From the NCBI GenBank assembly GCA_015143295.1, contig CM026568.1, forward strand, positions 18,358,607 to 18,422,606: DNA of 64,000 nucleotides. Reading direction: 5' to 3'. Both the position numbers and the translations under genes were made by a program. Source of the DNA: Tetracentron sinense. Its lineage: Eukaryota > Streptophyta > Magnoliopsida > Trochodendrales > Trochodendraceae. The notes beneath the pieces are model-generated. The model made no database searches and was not told the DNA's origin. It worked only from the letters and a program-made list of their open reading frames with translations. Positions 43,700 through 56,889 of this stretch are shown in pieces; the first letter of the stretch is position 1; each line of letters starts with the position of its first letter.

Positions 43700-46600
43700 T
43701 TTTTCTCTTCCTATTCTATTACTACCACTCATCACATATGGTCTTCACTCCCCTCCTCACACCGATGACTCCCCTTTTGCAAATACCTCATCTCCCACTA
43801 TCTCTTCCACCTGGTCATCTCCCCATATCTCCAACATCTTGCAGTTTGTATCTGTCAAACTCACCGACCTCAACTATCTACTATGGCGCAACCAACTTCT
43901 CCCGATCTTGATCTCTCAAGACCTTTTTGGATACATCGATGGTACCTTCTCTCCCCCTTCTTCCCACCTTGACAATGGCTCCCCCAATCCTACTTACCTT
44001 CTTTGGCGTCGAGGAGATCAATATGTCGCCAGCTGCCTCAACGCCACTCTCACCGAACCCATGCTATCTTAGACCATGGGTCTCACCATTTCGAGGGCCA
44101 TATGGGACTATCTTGCTACCTCTTTCAGTGAGCAATCTCAGGCTCGTATCATGCATCTCCGTCTGAAATTACAAACACTCCACAAAGGCTCCTCCTCCAT
44201 TACGGAATACCTCAATGAATTGAAGTCCATTAGCGATTCTCTCCTTGCTGCCCAAGATCTAGTGTCAAATCGTGATCTTGTCATGTCTGCCATGGGTGGG
44301 TTACCTCCTGATTTCAAATCTTTCGTCACTACTATTACCAATCGTAAAGAATCCATTACATTCTCTGAATTGAGATCTAGGCTGCTGGTTCACAAACAAT
44401 GGCAACTTCAATTTCACCAGCTCTCTCCTCTAAATCCTTCCCCTGAACACGCCCTCTCTGTTGATCGCAACTCCCCACCACAACAACGTGGTCGAGGTCG
44501 GGGTGGTCGACCTTATAGAGGCCGTGGTCGTGGCCGCTTCAACCGTGGTCGTGGTGGAGGCTATTATCCTCCATGCAATTTCCAGCAAGGTCTTCTTGGC
44601 TCAGATCCAGCCCATACTTATCGACCTCCTACTAGGTCTCCATCTTCTTGTCAAATTTGCATCATTCCTGGCCACTCTGCTTTGCAATGCCGCAACCGCT
44701 TCAACCATGCCTTTTAGGACGACAATATTCATACCTCTTTTGCTGTTATGTCTCTTCATCAGGCTGGTGATGATCAATGGATTGCCGACACTGGAGCAAC
44801 CAGTCATATGACATATGATCCTTCATTGCTCCACAATTTCACAGACTATTTGGGCTTTGACCGCATCATGGTCGGTAATGGACAAGAAATCCCCATTCCT
44901 CGTGTAGGTAATTCCTCTATCTCTACTCCCACTTCCACTTTACAACTCCCTTCAGTTTTTCATGTTCCCTCTATTCGCAAGAACTTATTATCTATGGCTA
45001 CTCTTACTCGTGATAACAATTGTTCGTTTTCTTTCTTTCCATGGGGGTTTTCTATCAAGGATCTTCGCACGGGGAAAACGCTTCTCGACGTTCCCATTGA
45101 TAATGGTCTCTACCCACTACCAATCACTCGTCCATCACAGCATTCTGCGTTGTTCACTTCCTTTCCTCTTGCAACATGACATCAGAGACTTGGCCATCCC
45201 TCAACTTCTATGATGCAAGTTTTGAATAAGACAGTTCCATTTTCTTCTAGTAGTAATAAGTCATTTTCATGTACGGGCTATAATCTTTTTAAAAGTCATC
45301 GGTTACCTTTTCATCTTGTTGAACATCATGTTGAATCACCTTTAGAATTAATTCATTGTGATGTATGGGGCCTGACTCCTTTGGCTTCCAATTCTGGGTT
45401 TCTCTATTACATTATCTTTGTGGATGACTTTAGTCGCTTTACATGGCTCTATCCCATGTGTCAGAAATCAGAAAGTCTCTCTCGCTTTCTCTTATTTAAA
45501 ACTATGGCTGAAAATTTGTTTAACTCCACAATTAAACAAATGGCATTCACTTATGTTTTGGACTCGAATGGCATTCTCCATCGTCGTTCTTGTCCCTATA
45601 CGCCTCAATAGAATGGCGTAGTTGAACGTAAACATCGCCACACAGTTGAAACCAGCAACACCCTCCTCTCCGAGAGTGGTCTTCCTCGCTCTTTTTGGCT
45701 CGATGCTTTCACTAAGGCCACTTTCCTTATCAACTTCATGCCCACTCCCCTTCTTGGTAATATTTCCCCATTCGAAAAAATTGTTTCGCCGCCCTCCTGA
45801 CTATACCTTTTTACGTGTGTTTGGGTGTGAATGCTTTCCCTTTCTTGGTTCTACTCGCCCGGATAAACTAAGCCCCAAATCCATTTGATGTGTGTTTCTT
45901 GGATATAGTTTATCTCACAAAGGATACAAATGTTTCCACCCTCTCACTGGCCGTGTCTTCATATCCTGGCATGTAAAATTTTTGGAAACTTCCTTTCCTT
46001 ATGGTGACATCTGTGGATCTGCTCGGCCACCCCTCACCCCTTCAGTCACCATTCTTCCCGGCCACATTTTCCATCCTCCAGTTGCCTCACCAATGGCTCC
46101 TCTCACTGCTGCCACTAATCCCATCACTCCTCCTAGCACGCATCCCTCACCACTTCTCCCTGCTCCCTCACATGTTCCTCTCACCCCTATGAGCGCTACT
46201 GCCCCTTGTGTATCCTCCATTCCAGATCGGCCTCCACACTCACCCGCACCACCTATGCTCTCGTCCCTTCCTACTCTTGATTTGGTGGTTGATCTCCTAT
46301 CCACCTCCATGCCGCCCCCATCAGATCTACACACTACTTCCACTACTATACCGCCCTCCTTACCCATTGCCACCCATACTCATCCCTACGGTACACGAAG
46401 CAAAGATAGTACCCTTGTTCCCAAAGCTTGGTTCTCGACCCATCATCCCATTCCTTTTGCACTATTATCATCCTCCTCCCCTACCTACTGGGAACCTACA
46501 TGCTATTCCCAACCATCCAAACTCTCGCATTGGCGTGCAACCATGGTTGACGAGTTCAATGCCCTTCTGCGCAATCATACTTGGTCTCTTGTACCACCAC

Positions 46601-48000
46601 GTCCAAATATGAACATTGTTGGATCTAAATGGGTTTATAAAGTCAAACAACGTGCTGATGGTACCCTAGAGCGATACAAAGCTTGTCTTGTTGCTAAAGG
46701 TTTCAATCAACAACATGGCATTGATTTCAATGAAACATTCAGTCCGATTGTGAAGCCTGCTACAATTCCCTTGGTTCTATCTATTATCGTTTCCTCCAAT
46801 TGATCTATTCGAAAATTGGATGTCAGCAACACCTTCTTACAAGGCGAGCTACAAGTAGAGGTTTTCATGGCTCAACCTCAGGGTTTTGTTGATCGTGACT
46901 TTCCGGCTCATGTTTGTCGTCTTCCCAAGGCCATTTATGGACTTAAATAGGCCCCTCGTGCTTGGTTTTAGAAATTTAGTTCATATCTCCTCACACATGA
47001 CTTTATTTGCAGCAAGGCAGACTCTTCCATGTTCATCTCGAAGACATCCCGTGGTACCTTGGTCCTTTTGCTTTATGTTGACGACATTATTCTTGCCGGC
47101 ACTTCAGATCATTTGATTCAGTCCTTTATTCGGACTATGGGTTCCTCCTTCAAGATGAAAGATCTAGGCCCTCTTCATTATTTTCTTGGTATTGAAGTTC
47201 AGCGTTCTTCAACTGGTATGGTTCTTTCTCAACGAAAGTATGCTTTGGGCATCCTGGCCAAACACGATATGCTAGGTTCCAAGCCTTGTTCAACTCCGGT
47301 TGCCCTTTGCTCTAAGTTATCAGTCACTGAAGGTGATCTTCTCGTGGATCCAACTCCCTATCGTCAATTGGTTGGTGTTCTTCAGTACCTCACCCTCACT
47401 CGCCCAGATCTTACCTTTGCTGTTAATCAAGCCTGCCAATTTATGCACCGTCCCACCTCCCTTCATCTACAGGCTGCCAAACGCATCCTTCGTTACCTCA
47501 AAGGACTTCTTGATCATGGGTTAACAATTTGTCCCTCTCGGGACTTGACTATGCGAGCTTACTCCGATGCAAATTGGGCAGGTGATCCCGATGATCGCAG
47601 ATCTACTACAGTTTTTGTATCTTCCTTGACCTGAATCTCATATCTTGGTGATTGTTTCCCGTTCTAGTGCCGAGGCTGAGTACTATGCCTTAGCATTTAC
47701 TACTACCGAAACAGTTTGGCTCCGCTTTCTTCTTCGGGATCTCAGTGTTTGCCTTCCAGCTCCGGTTCGCCTTTTTTGTGATAATGTTAGTGTAACTAAC
47801 ATGACCTCGAATCCTATCTTCCATGCTCGCACTAAACATATTGAGATTGATTATCACTTTGTCAAGGAACGGGTTGTTCAAGGTGATCTTCAAATTAGCT
47901 TCATCCCTACCGAACACCAACTAGCTGATATTTTCACTAAAGCTCTTCCTAGTCCTCGATTTTATTCTCTACAGTCCAAGTTGCTATCTCCGTCGACATC
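43700..48000 (+). pseudogene. Copia gag-pol polyprotein, several stops and frameshifts
   Basis: In order: Gag with UBN2-like region (YLNELKSISDSLLAAQD), Arg/Gly-rich tail and zinc knuckle CQICIIPGHSALQC (about 44649); protease DTGATSHM (44788); integrase with GHPS zinc end, FVDDFSRFTWLYP and NGVVERKHR; RT with [16 protein letters not shown] and the intact catalytic YVDD (about 47076); RNase H ending SRSSAEAEYYALA and FTKALPSPRF. The frame is 0 up to about 45780, then +1, then another shift near 47640. In-frame stops include 44070, 44715, 45177, 45609, 45886, 46801 and the TAGs near 46948 and 46968. Several would be Gln or Trp in relatives. Confidence 0.9.
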
Positions 48001-48012
48001 CACTTGCAGGGG

Positions 48013-48259
48013 TGTATTAACCAATATTCTTGGAGAATCAAATCCTACCAATTCTGGGGACTCTCGGTTGACTCTTACAAGGAAGATACTTCCCACATAG
48101 GAAAGAATCCTACCCTAATGTACATTCCATAATAAAAGGAATATTGTTTCCTATGTATTCCGTATTGTATGGGTTGCTATCACCTTCTATATATACGATG
48201 GAATGAAATACAGAAGCAAGACTTCAATTTAACACCAATACCTCTCTCTAAATTATTAT
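48013..48259 (+). mobile_element. 3' LTR of the Copia element
   Basis: TGTATTAACCAATATTCTTG and the following 247 bp match the 5' LTR at roughly 95% by eye. It is preceded by the purine-rich GCAGGGG. Confidence 0.85.
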
Positions 48260-48393
48260 ATGGTAGTCACTATGGAACCTCCTCCAAAACTATTGCTGAG
48301 TTTAGAGCTATCATCTTAGGAATAAATAACCATGACTTATTGACCCATGCTCGTGATTCCATGATAAAAGTTGGATATATCAACCGAAAATGA
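48260..48393 (+). pseudogene. RNase H-like fragment next to the Copia insertion
   Basis: It reads YGSHYGTSSKTIAEFRAIIL, resembling the Glu-containing part of RVT_3-type RNase H domains. The matching N-terminal phrase KLNTDGA occurs on the other side of the Copia element (about 42940 and 43385), one base out of frame. Confidence 0.5.
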
Positions 48394-48667
48394 TGTAATT
48401 TGTGAGTCTCGCGGGCCATTCCATTCCTGGGAACTGGATCAAAAGAACATCTGTAGATTGACTACTCCTGGTAGTGGGCAATTCCTAGCTTCAGTTCCGT
48501 TGAAATAATGGGGCCTTGGAGAGAAAAGCAAAATAAATAACCTTGTGCATGACCCTATGCACCTGTGAGAATACTCAAGGATCAAGATTCAAGACCCAAT
48601 AACTGCATGACCGAGAGCTTCTATGAGCCATGACCTAGAGTTGTTCTTTCGTACACCCTCAAGGGTA

Positions 48668-48850
48668 GGGGTGTCAATGGGCTGGGTCGGCTCCCGCCCA
48701 TTACCCATATTAGGCCCTAGGGCTAGGGCTAGGGCCGGGCTCAAATTTTTAGGCCCATTTTAATATGGGTTGGGCTAGGGCTTGACTGCTTAATGCCCTA
48801 GCCCGGCCCGGCCCGATGTATTTATCTATATATATATATATTTTTGCTTA
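48668..48850. repeat. hAT-like end fragment with GGGCTAGGGC words
   Basis: TAGGGGTGTCAATGGGCTGG starts the segment; CCCTAGCCCGGCCCGGCC and a (TA)n tract follow. No mirror end was found. A similar single end, TAGGGGTGCAAATGGGG, lies at about 49998. Confidence 0.5.
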
Positions 48851-48941
48851 TTATCTAAATACTTACCATTACTAAGTTATATATGTGTATGTATATATAT
48901 ACATATAGTATATATTATAATACATAATATATAGTGCAAAG

Positions 48942-49341
48942 CATTTAACTAAAGAGGTGATAGCATGCATGCACATGTATCACCTATACGGTACATGCAC
49001 ACCTCCTAGATCACCACATGTACTATTTCACACCAATTAATTGTGCTTAAGATTCATTCATTCTTAGGGTTAAATAATATAACCTTGGTTTTTAGAAAAA
49101 ATATCAAAATGAATTTAACCTTCCTTATGATTTACTCACTCATGTGGTTAATTTTTTTTTTTTAATCCAAGGTTATATTATTTAACCCTAGGGATGAGTG
49201 AATCTTAATCACAATTTTTTTGGTAGAAAATCTTAATCCTAGTTAATGGGTGTCAAATAGTACATGTGGTTATTTGGGAGGTGTGGATGTACCGTATGGG
49301 CGATACATGCGCATGCATGTTATCACCTCTTTAGTTAAGTG
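48942..49341. mobile_element. Foldback MITE, core family A, 'AAGAGGTGATA' ends
   Basis: CATTTAACTAAAGAGGTGAT with AGCATGCATG pairs with CATGCATGTTATCACC and TCTTTAGTTAAGTG. The inner parts carry the family-A core twice mirrored (GGTTAAATAATATAACC and partner). Confidence 0.88.
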
Positions 49342-49418
49342 TTCCCATGCGTTATTCAAAGAGGCATGCCTGAGTAATTTCGGGCACATCTGCTAGAGAT
49401 AATCTGTTGCAAATTGAA

Positions 49419-49770
49419 TTAGAAGCCAAATCCTCTACGGTGATATCACCCCTAGAGGTCTCCACATGTTGCTTTTGACGCCTCTTAACTATGGTTAAGA
49501 TTCACCCACCCCTAGGGTTCACCCACCCATCCTTAGTTTTTAGAAAAAAATATTAATTTTTTAAAAATAATTAAATAATTGTTTTAAAGGCTTTTTTAAT
49601 ATTAAAATATTTTTAAAAAAGAATTAATATTTTTTCTAAAAACCAAGGATGCATGAGTGAATCTTAAACACATGAGTTAAGGGGTGTCAAAAGGGTCACA
49701 TGGACACCTCTAGGGGTGATAACCAGATTTGCCAAACCCAGTTATCATCGTAGATGATTTGGCTTCTAGA
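49419..49770. mobile_element. Foldback MITE, core family A, 'TAGAAGCCAAAT' ends
   Basis: TTAGAAGCCAAATC...TCACCCCTAGAGGT pairs with ACCTCTAGGGGTGAT...GATTTGGCTTCTAG around the family-A core (TTAACTATGGTTAAGATTCA). Confidence 0.85.
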
Positions 49771-49780
49771 AATACTATAG

Positions 49781-49980
49781 GAGATTAACTATGAACAGGA
49801 GCTCCGGTAGAACAAAGCAACCCAAAAAAAGCCTTAGGAATGGGTATTTATGAAAAAAAAATTAGTGTCAAAAAATATCTTCCTTTCTGTTGGTAATTAA
49901 CAAACTACCACTTCCCAAGCCTTTTTCTGGGTTGCTCCGGTTGACTGTTCAACCGGAGCTCGTGTTCATAGTTAATCTCT
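49781..49980. mobile_element. Foldback MITE, family B, copy 3
   Basis: GAGATTAACTATGAACAGGA with GCTCCGGT pairs with ACCGGAGCTCGTG and TTCATAGTTAATCTC; 200 bp. Confidence 0.88.
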
Positions 49981-50112
49981 AATGTGCATCAGAGATATAG
50001 GGGTGCAAATGGGGCCGCTTGATTCCAAATTGGCCCAATTGATAAATAGACTGGGCCGGGTCAGCCCACTTATTAATAAGGCTTAATTGAGTCAGGCCGT
50101 CAAAAAAATCAT

Positions 50113-50395
50113 ATGTATAATTTTGCCTATGAAGTGTTTAATTGTCTACATAAATCTTCTGAAGGTTTAAAACTTTGTTTGGACAAAGGTCTTACTCACG
50201 TGGTGGTTGAGTCTAATTCAAAGATTTTGGTGAATTGGGTAACGAAAAAGAACTCACCCACGTGGTGGTTGAGTCTAATTCAAAGATTTTGGTGAATTGG
50301 GTAACGAAGAAGAACTCACCGCCTTGGCATATTTTTTAATGGTGGTCAAAAAGCAGTTCGTTGTTAAGTAATTTTACATATATTATTTTTCATGT
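50113..50395 (+). pseudogene. RNase H-like fragment, left of the large LTR element
   Basis: It reads SSEGLKLCLDKGLTHVVVES followed by NSKILVNWVTKKNS, the second half of an RVT_3-type RNase H domain. A 62-63-bp tandem duplication (50196-50257 and 50258-50320) shifts the frame. After the second unit the sense continues (PPWH-type, then SSLLSNFTYIIFH) up to the insertion of the LTR element at 50396, and resumes at 57526. Confidence 0.65.
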
Positions 50396-51013
50396 TGTTC
50401 ATGGGGGTTTTTTGACACCTGCCACATAAGGGCCACATTAGCACCAAATAGACACTCGAGAAATATTTGTCGTATTGACATTCTAGCATAATGCCCATGA
50501 AGCATTTCGTCACACCGGGATCATAGAGGTTGAAGGTTTGGTGGCCAAGAAGAGGAGACTAGGTGGGTTGACACCATAAAAGGCATATTCGCATCATGTA
50601 TCATGAGCGATGGAGACCATTGGTATCAACTAGTTATCTCCGTACGATTGAGAGAGGCGATCAGTCCAAATATCATAGTTAATGGGTGTAATTACAATTA
50701 ATGACTTGTAACCGTTGAGAAATGGCCCATAACTACTACTTAATGAGAGAGCAGTTACAAAATGTGTCTTAAATGGATGTAACTCCCGCATAAGAATTGT
50801 TATAAAAAGGGACCTCCCATTCTGATAAAAACAGACTTCTTGGGGGCCCTTCTTGAGGAAGAGAAGGAGACTCTCTCTCTCCTGGGCTTCCCTCTCTCTC
50901 TTCTCCTCTCTCCAACTTTTCCTCTTCCTCTCCTTCCCGATTCTGGTGACAAGTGCAACGCCGTCCGTACGGCCATCAAGGTTTGGGACGTCTACGAAAA
51001 TCACCCGGTTACA
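50396..51013 (+). mobile_element. 5' LTR of the coding-free LTR element
   Basis: The 618-bp LTR runs TGTTCATGGGGG...GGTTACA. It has a CT-rich leader (50868-50940) and AT-rich promoter-like sequence GTTATAAAAAGG (about 50807). It matches 56890-57525. Confidence 0.9.
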
Positions 51014-51033
51014 TTTGGCGACTCCACTGGGGA
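51014..51033 (+). other. Primer-binding site of the LARD-like element
   Basis: TTTGGCGACTCCACTGGGGA begins at the LTR end (CA at 51012-51013). The tRNA could not be assigned with certainty. Confidence 0.65.
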
Positions 51034-52090
51034 CGTCTGAACTAAGACTTGGCCAGAGGGATTCTTCAAGATCTGAAGAATAAAGAGGAGAGGAATGATA
51101 GCCTCCCATGGTTGCTGTCGTACAGAAGGAGGGACACTATCAAATGATGATCAATGAACGCAAGAACACACTTTTGAAACTCATGAAGACACTCCTACTT
51201 GAGTGCTTCAGATTCGAAGATCAAAAGAAGAGGATGTCGTCCCATGCACCTTCAAAAAAAAACAGAGGTCGTCCCATCACCCATGCGCCTTCAAGATAAA
51301 GGCGGATGTCCACATGCGCCTTCAACTCTGTGTTAAAAAAAAGGGGGACCTCCTAAGATGTAATAGTAGAGCTACGTGACTTCAACTTCCAACAAAAAAA
51401 AAGTGCCTTTAGAGGCTAAAGCCGTCCCCATGCGCCTTCAACTCCAAAAAAAAAAAAAAAAAAAAAATTTCTAGGTAAAAAGATCCTAAGTCTCTTGAAG
51501 ATGAGATTCTTTGCAATCTTTGACTTCATGGTATGCTAGAAGCCATACCATAGAAAAGTCGGAATAGAGAGGTTGCGCCTTTGGTGGGTAGGAGTGTCCC
51601 ATGCGCCTTTAACTCCCATACCAACAAAAAAATTCGAGGGAAGGTGAACCTAGTCACTTGTCCTTTGAAGATGATATTTTCTTTGTGATCTTTGACTTGA
51701 ACCAAGATGAAGGCCATGTAAAAGGAACACAATTTGGTATTGTGTACAAATCAATGCTCAGAGTTCTCATGAATGGTGCATATCTGATGGTGCTCCTAAG
51801 AGGTCGCTCTTCACAAAGAATTCCCTTATGGTGCTCCCGGTGACAACAACTTCGTCTCAGTTGAAATTTCAAGCATGCATGCTCTACGATAACGGTGTTG
51901 TCGCCTTTGAAGTCCACTCGGAGCGGTCCATGTTAATGATGCCCCTGAAGGATGCCCACACCTTCAAACATGAGTCGGGGACGCCCACATAGACAAGCCA
52001 TGTGAGAAAGCTTGATATCACGTGTCGATCATCGCATTCCGAAATCGGGTATTCTCGTTCCTCTCTTTATTTTGCTATATATGCACATTC

Positions 52091-52289
52091 TTTTTTTTTG
52101 GTGACGAGGGTATCCGGGCCTCTTAGAGCACCCGACTAGTTCCCCCGGGCACGTGCAGAGCTCTCTCTCCACACGCACCAGGAAAGTCGAGATAAATCCG
52201 GAGGGTGGCCAACGAGAGCAAGGAATCGAACTCAGGACCTCCGCTTCGTGAGGCGTGGTCCTGGCCATCAGCCCCAACCCCCGTTGGTT
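52091..52289 (-). mobile_element. tRNA-derived SINE with 13-bp TSD
   Basis: On minus it starts about 52289, with an A-box-like GGGGCTGATGGCCAGG and a clear B box GAGTTCGATTCC (plus strand 52222-52233). It ends in an A-tract (T-run at 52091-52099 on plus). TATGCACATTCTT flanks it on both sides (52080-52092, 52290-52302). It was inserted into the LARD-like element, so it is younger. SINEs depend on LINE enzymes. Confidence 0.88.
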
Positions 52290-55200
52290 TATGCACATTC
52301 TTCCGTAGATATATATAGAAAAATGATGCATGTGAACCCACTGAAAAAAAAAAAAGAGGTTGCGCCTTCAGTTGATAAAGGCTTCCCATGCGCCTTCAAG
52401 AGAGAAGGTAAAAAAAAAAGTCGATCTGTTGTAGTCATTGCAACATTAGACCTATTGTGAGGGAAAAGGTTTTCAAGAAAAGTATTGTTTACTCCAAGTT
52501 AATGGTGGCATCAATGTGTTTTTGTGAACTTTTGGGGTGTTTTGGGACCCATCTGGCCTCTTGACTCTCGCCATCCTGAGTGCCCCGCCAAAAGAATGCT
52601 ACTAGCTTGCATCTGCCTTTTGTGTCTATGTTTACGTAAGATAGCTGATTTATGGTAATCCAATTCATGAAGCATATAAAATAATAGGGATAAAAGGGGG
52701 CAAGGGAAGGAGATCCTACAACTTAGTTGCTATAGAAAGCCATCTGTCCGTTTAAGATGAGATTTTATTTGTGATATTTGACTCCATCAGGATGAAAAGA
52801 AGAAGATTTGGTTCCCATGATGCAAGACATGTGTACACCATGAAGTCATGTATCACGGATCAGATTTCTCATGAACGGCTCAGATTTCTCATGAACCAAT
52901 ACTCATGGAGGCGCATACCAAGAGATTCAAAAAAACATAAAAAATCACAGACGCTCAATATTAGATCGGTCATCTCATTCAATGAAATGGAGCCGTACAG
53001 CAAGCCCTGAAAAGTGCAGCAACATCATCACTCATCACTCGTCAAGGACATTAAGACTGAGTGAGGAAGATGCTTTGGAGCATGTGTCCTCTACTAATTG
53101 TGATGGTGATGTCCTTATGTTACCAATGCAATGGAATCTGAAGTAGTCCAATCTCCAAGTCTTCCAACCAGGCTTAGTCGTTAAGAAGGCCATCATTTGT
53201 AATAGCGGGTCCCATTGAAATAAAAGGCCTATGGACAAAGTGTTCGACACTTGGTAGATGAAGCCATCTATGCAAAGCAAGCTAAGGAGTTTGGGCCAGA
53301 TTGTGGGCCCAACTCTTCACAACACTATTGAGGAAACAACAAAGGAATGACACTGGAGACACTGTACAGCATCAACGGCCCTCATTCTATAGCGCAATTT
53401 GTGGTGGTTGCTACAATCCATCTCTCCTCATCAAAGGCGGGTGTGTGAAAGTAGGTCATGTCTTAGCACCCAAAAGCGTCTTGTTACATAGAGATATCAC
53501 ATAGAGCTAGCGGGGATACGCTACTGGTAGAGCAGGCACACTCATTGTATAAGAGTAATGATTTACCAACCAAAAAACCGGGTACATCTCCTCCCACATT
53601 TATTTCATTTATACTCGTATGCATCATATTCTAGAGAATAATGTGTGTGACCCAATAACGGTGCCTGTTGCACATATGACTTTTAATATACACTCATACC
53701 ATAACCTGGAGAGACGTCCTCCAAATATATGCCGGGTATGGGCTGCCCTAAGACCCATGTCACTTGACACCCATATGGCATAGTATTAAATTTTGAACTG
53801 CTAGCCATTTGTGCCATATGACCCCTCTTATTGAATACTCACATGACCCGCATATAAAAAATATATATATATGCATGCTGGTAGTAGCCTATAATATTTG
53901 ACACGGGATGCTCAATACGTAGTGCATTTAAACCTTGAATGACGTTTAAGACACAACACATGGGAATATATGTCAGATGGTGCCAACCCAGCATAACCTT
54001 ATGTCTTCGACTCGAATTCATTGGTATCCATGGTAATACCATGTGCCTACAATCTGTATCATCTTTTCAATTAAAATCTCATTTGTAATACACTTGCCAT
54101 ATATATGCTTATATGCCGAAATATGTTTTTATTAGAATTTCTTTGGCACTGGTTATACATACCTAGTGCACTGGGCATGGATGATTTCCCTTGGGGCTTG
54201 ATACCCACCAATGAATTGCATACGTTCATTGGTAACCAATTAATCGAGTCTACGGTCTTTATGAATGAAACCAGGGTGATACCCAAAGTGCGTGATGCAT
54301 TTGGCGGCTACTAGAGACTCAATAATATCAGTGGTACTCAATCACTATTCAATATGGTATTTATGGTGTTGTGATACTCATCACCTAGACTTTGCATTTT
54401 TTACTTAATGTGCCTAGTGGTGTATATGGCACTCAATGTCATAGAACTATGAAATTTTGACTTCAAAGTATAGTGTCATTTGAACCAATGATGTTGAAGT
54501 CACTTAAACAACTTATATTATTTGCATATATGACACATTAGGAGCTTGATGCCCTAACTTGAATAATGCTTATATTGCAAACTTCTAATTTTCATGTGTT
54601 TTTTATATATGATCTTGCTTAAGCTTCCATAGATCAAACTTATTAGGCAAGACGCCTCATATATGCCTTTGATGTTCATGCTTGACATTCTCATTATATA
54701 ATGCCAAATATTTAGGCTATTATTGATGTTCATAAAGCATGATGCCATGAACTCTTCAAACTCGGTATGACATCACTATTTTTTCCTTATGAAAAATAAT
54801 GATTGCTATCAATTTTGGGTACCTATGAGAAGCATCCTAAGCCTTATGCCCCTATGAGCAGGGGGCTAAATATATCTATGCAGATATAATTGACAACCTT
54901 CTACAAATCATTGATGAGCCACAAGTCATTGTAGCACCCAAGAAGGTTGACAAAAGCACTAGTTTATAACTATGCTGAACATTTCTATTATTTTATGTTA
55001 CGTGATTACTTTGTTTGATTAAATACAAGCTTGTTTGCATCTTCGACACATGATAATTACGTTAATTAGAATTTGTCAAATAATACACCGGTTAACTTGC
55101 AATTTGATCAAAGGCATACTATGACGCAAAAACTCAAAATACATGTTGCTTGATACCTGAACCTTTTGTCACTTACAACATGATGCTTGCGCATCCAAAT

Positions 55201-56889
55201 TTTCAGTTTTTTCTGAATTAACTAGATACTGCTAGTTATTTTATGTGCTGATATTGCCTCAAGACTGCACCAATTTTTGGTTTATAATTGAGTATTATAT
55301 TAACATCACCTAACATTGCTACTAATGTTACATTTGATGTTTCTTTTGGAGAACAATCCATCATACTGTGAATTTTGCCATCAATGGTTAATCCTTAAAA
55401 GGATAATGAAGCAGTTCAGTACGAACAAAGAAATTTTGAATAAATGATCAGAACTCATTGAGAGGAAAGTGATTGATATTATTAATCACGACTATTGATT
55501 CGATCAACATGGAATCTACATGACGTCAATTATCTGATGTAGCAATAAAGAATGCACATTTGGCACCTCCACCAAGTACGATGCACCGTCAAAGGACCAT
55601 GATGCCTTCAGATGCACCACCTCAACCTTTGCGCCTTTGCCATGACACCTTCGTATATGATTCTCAGTTGATAATTACATTTGGCATGCCGCTTTCATAC
55701 TGGTCATTGCACCCTTAGGCAAATCGCCTCAACAAGTATATATGATCACCTCTACAGCCTTCTTCTCCCTTGGCTTATCACCCCCTATGGGTTCTGGTGG
55801 CTTTTGGCACATCGCCTCAATGGGCTCATATGTCATTGGTATGTCGCCTCATATTACATCTTTTCACTCTTTGACACAATGCCTCAATAGGCTCTTATGC
55901 CCTTATCGTGGTAACTTTGTGGGTCATTGCACCCTAAATAAACCATATTCTATTAAAAGATAGAAATGAGTTTGGTGAGCAAGTTAAAGACTCACCTATC
56001 AAGACAAATACTATTGCAACAGCTCATGACACTTTCATCAGCTCACTCAAGGTCGTTGTATGACACCTATGGTAGTGGCACGCAAAATCTAAGTAAAGAT
56101 TTGTTGATGGGTGATTAAAAGAGCTACACAAGCATATGACATGACAATACCTGGAAGAAATCTAGATGACACGGCAACATCTATGGAGTAGTAACACCTT
56201 CATAAAAAAAAAAAAAAAATCCTTGGGCCTTTAATTAAGGATATGCGAGTTTATGAGTGCTTAAATGATGCCTTTCACCTGTAAAGGTATTGCACTGTCC
56301 ATATTTGGCTAAACGCCTTCAATTTAAACTTATGCGTTGTTAAAAGCATAACGTTTGCAAAACCTGAAAGTGGGTAAAAATCGGACTCAAGGATTGGAGG
56401 GTGAGAGGTTCGTTAGCTTGAGGTGCGTATCACCACACATTCCAAAGAAGGAAGTGTGAGACCGCCTTTACTAACCCACTTGGAGCATTTTGAAGAGTAA
56501 CATGTCGCTGTAAGAAAATAAGACATCTTGTTAAACTTACGGATATATTCATTCAAGGTGTAACCGCCATCAAATGTATCCATTACAATTGTCTTTGTGT
56601 CTCCCAAATTAAAATCCTACAAATAGGATGGACTGTGAGTCTAAAAGGGATGATTCAAATATGGAAAGGCTAATGGTGGCCACCTCGGTACTCTCAAATC
56701 TCAATGTGTGCTCTCAATCCCCTTTACTTTTCCATTTTATTCTCCTTTCGCCAAAAGAACTTTTCTTTAGGCTCACCTGTCATTAAGAAGTGAGATTGAA
56801 CCTTCAATTATGATATCTATGGTGAATGCCATCAAAAAGGTGCCTGATAGAAGCTTTATACATGAGTGCTCTATCAGGCAGGGGGCTAA

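Larger units (their letters stand above)
43407..48259 (+). mobile_element. Full-length decayed Copia retrotransposon
   Basis: LTR-gag-pol-LTR in plus orientation, about 4.85 kb. A short repeat TATGG(T) at both outer edges (43405-43410, 48258-48264) is a plausible target-site duplication. The insertion split an RNase H-like sequence: KLNTDGA is read just before 43400, and AEFRAIILGI just after 48300. Confidence 0.85.

Noticed and set aside
46001-46612. Long ORFs in other frames within Copia pol
   Set aside because: These are shadows of the Pro/Ser-rich linker between integrase and RT.
48716-48740. GGGCTAGGGCTAGGGC as telomere repeat
   Set aside because: The unit is not TTTAGGG; it belongs to a hAT-like end rich in GGGCC words.
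54105-55963. Several 60-75-codon ORFs in the LARD-like interior
   Set aside because: No domain, both strands equally open, and no codon pattern; treated as chance.
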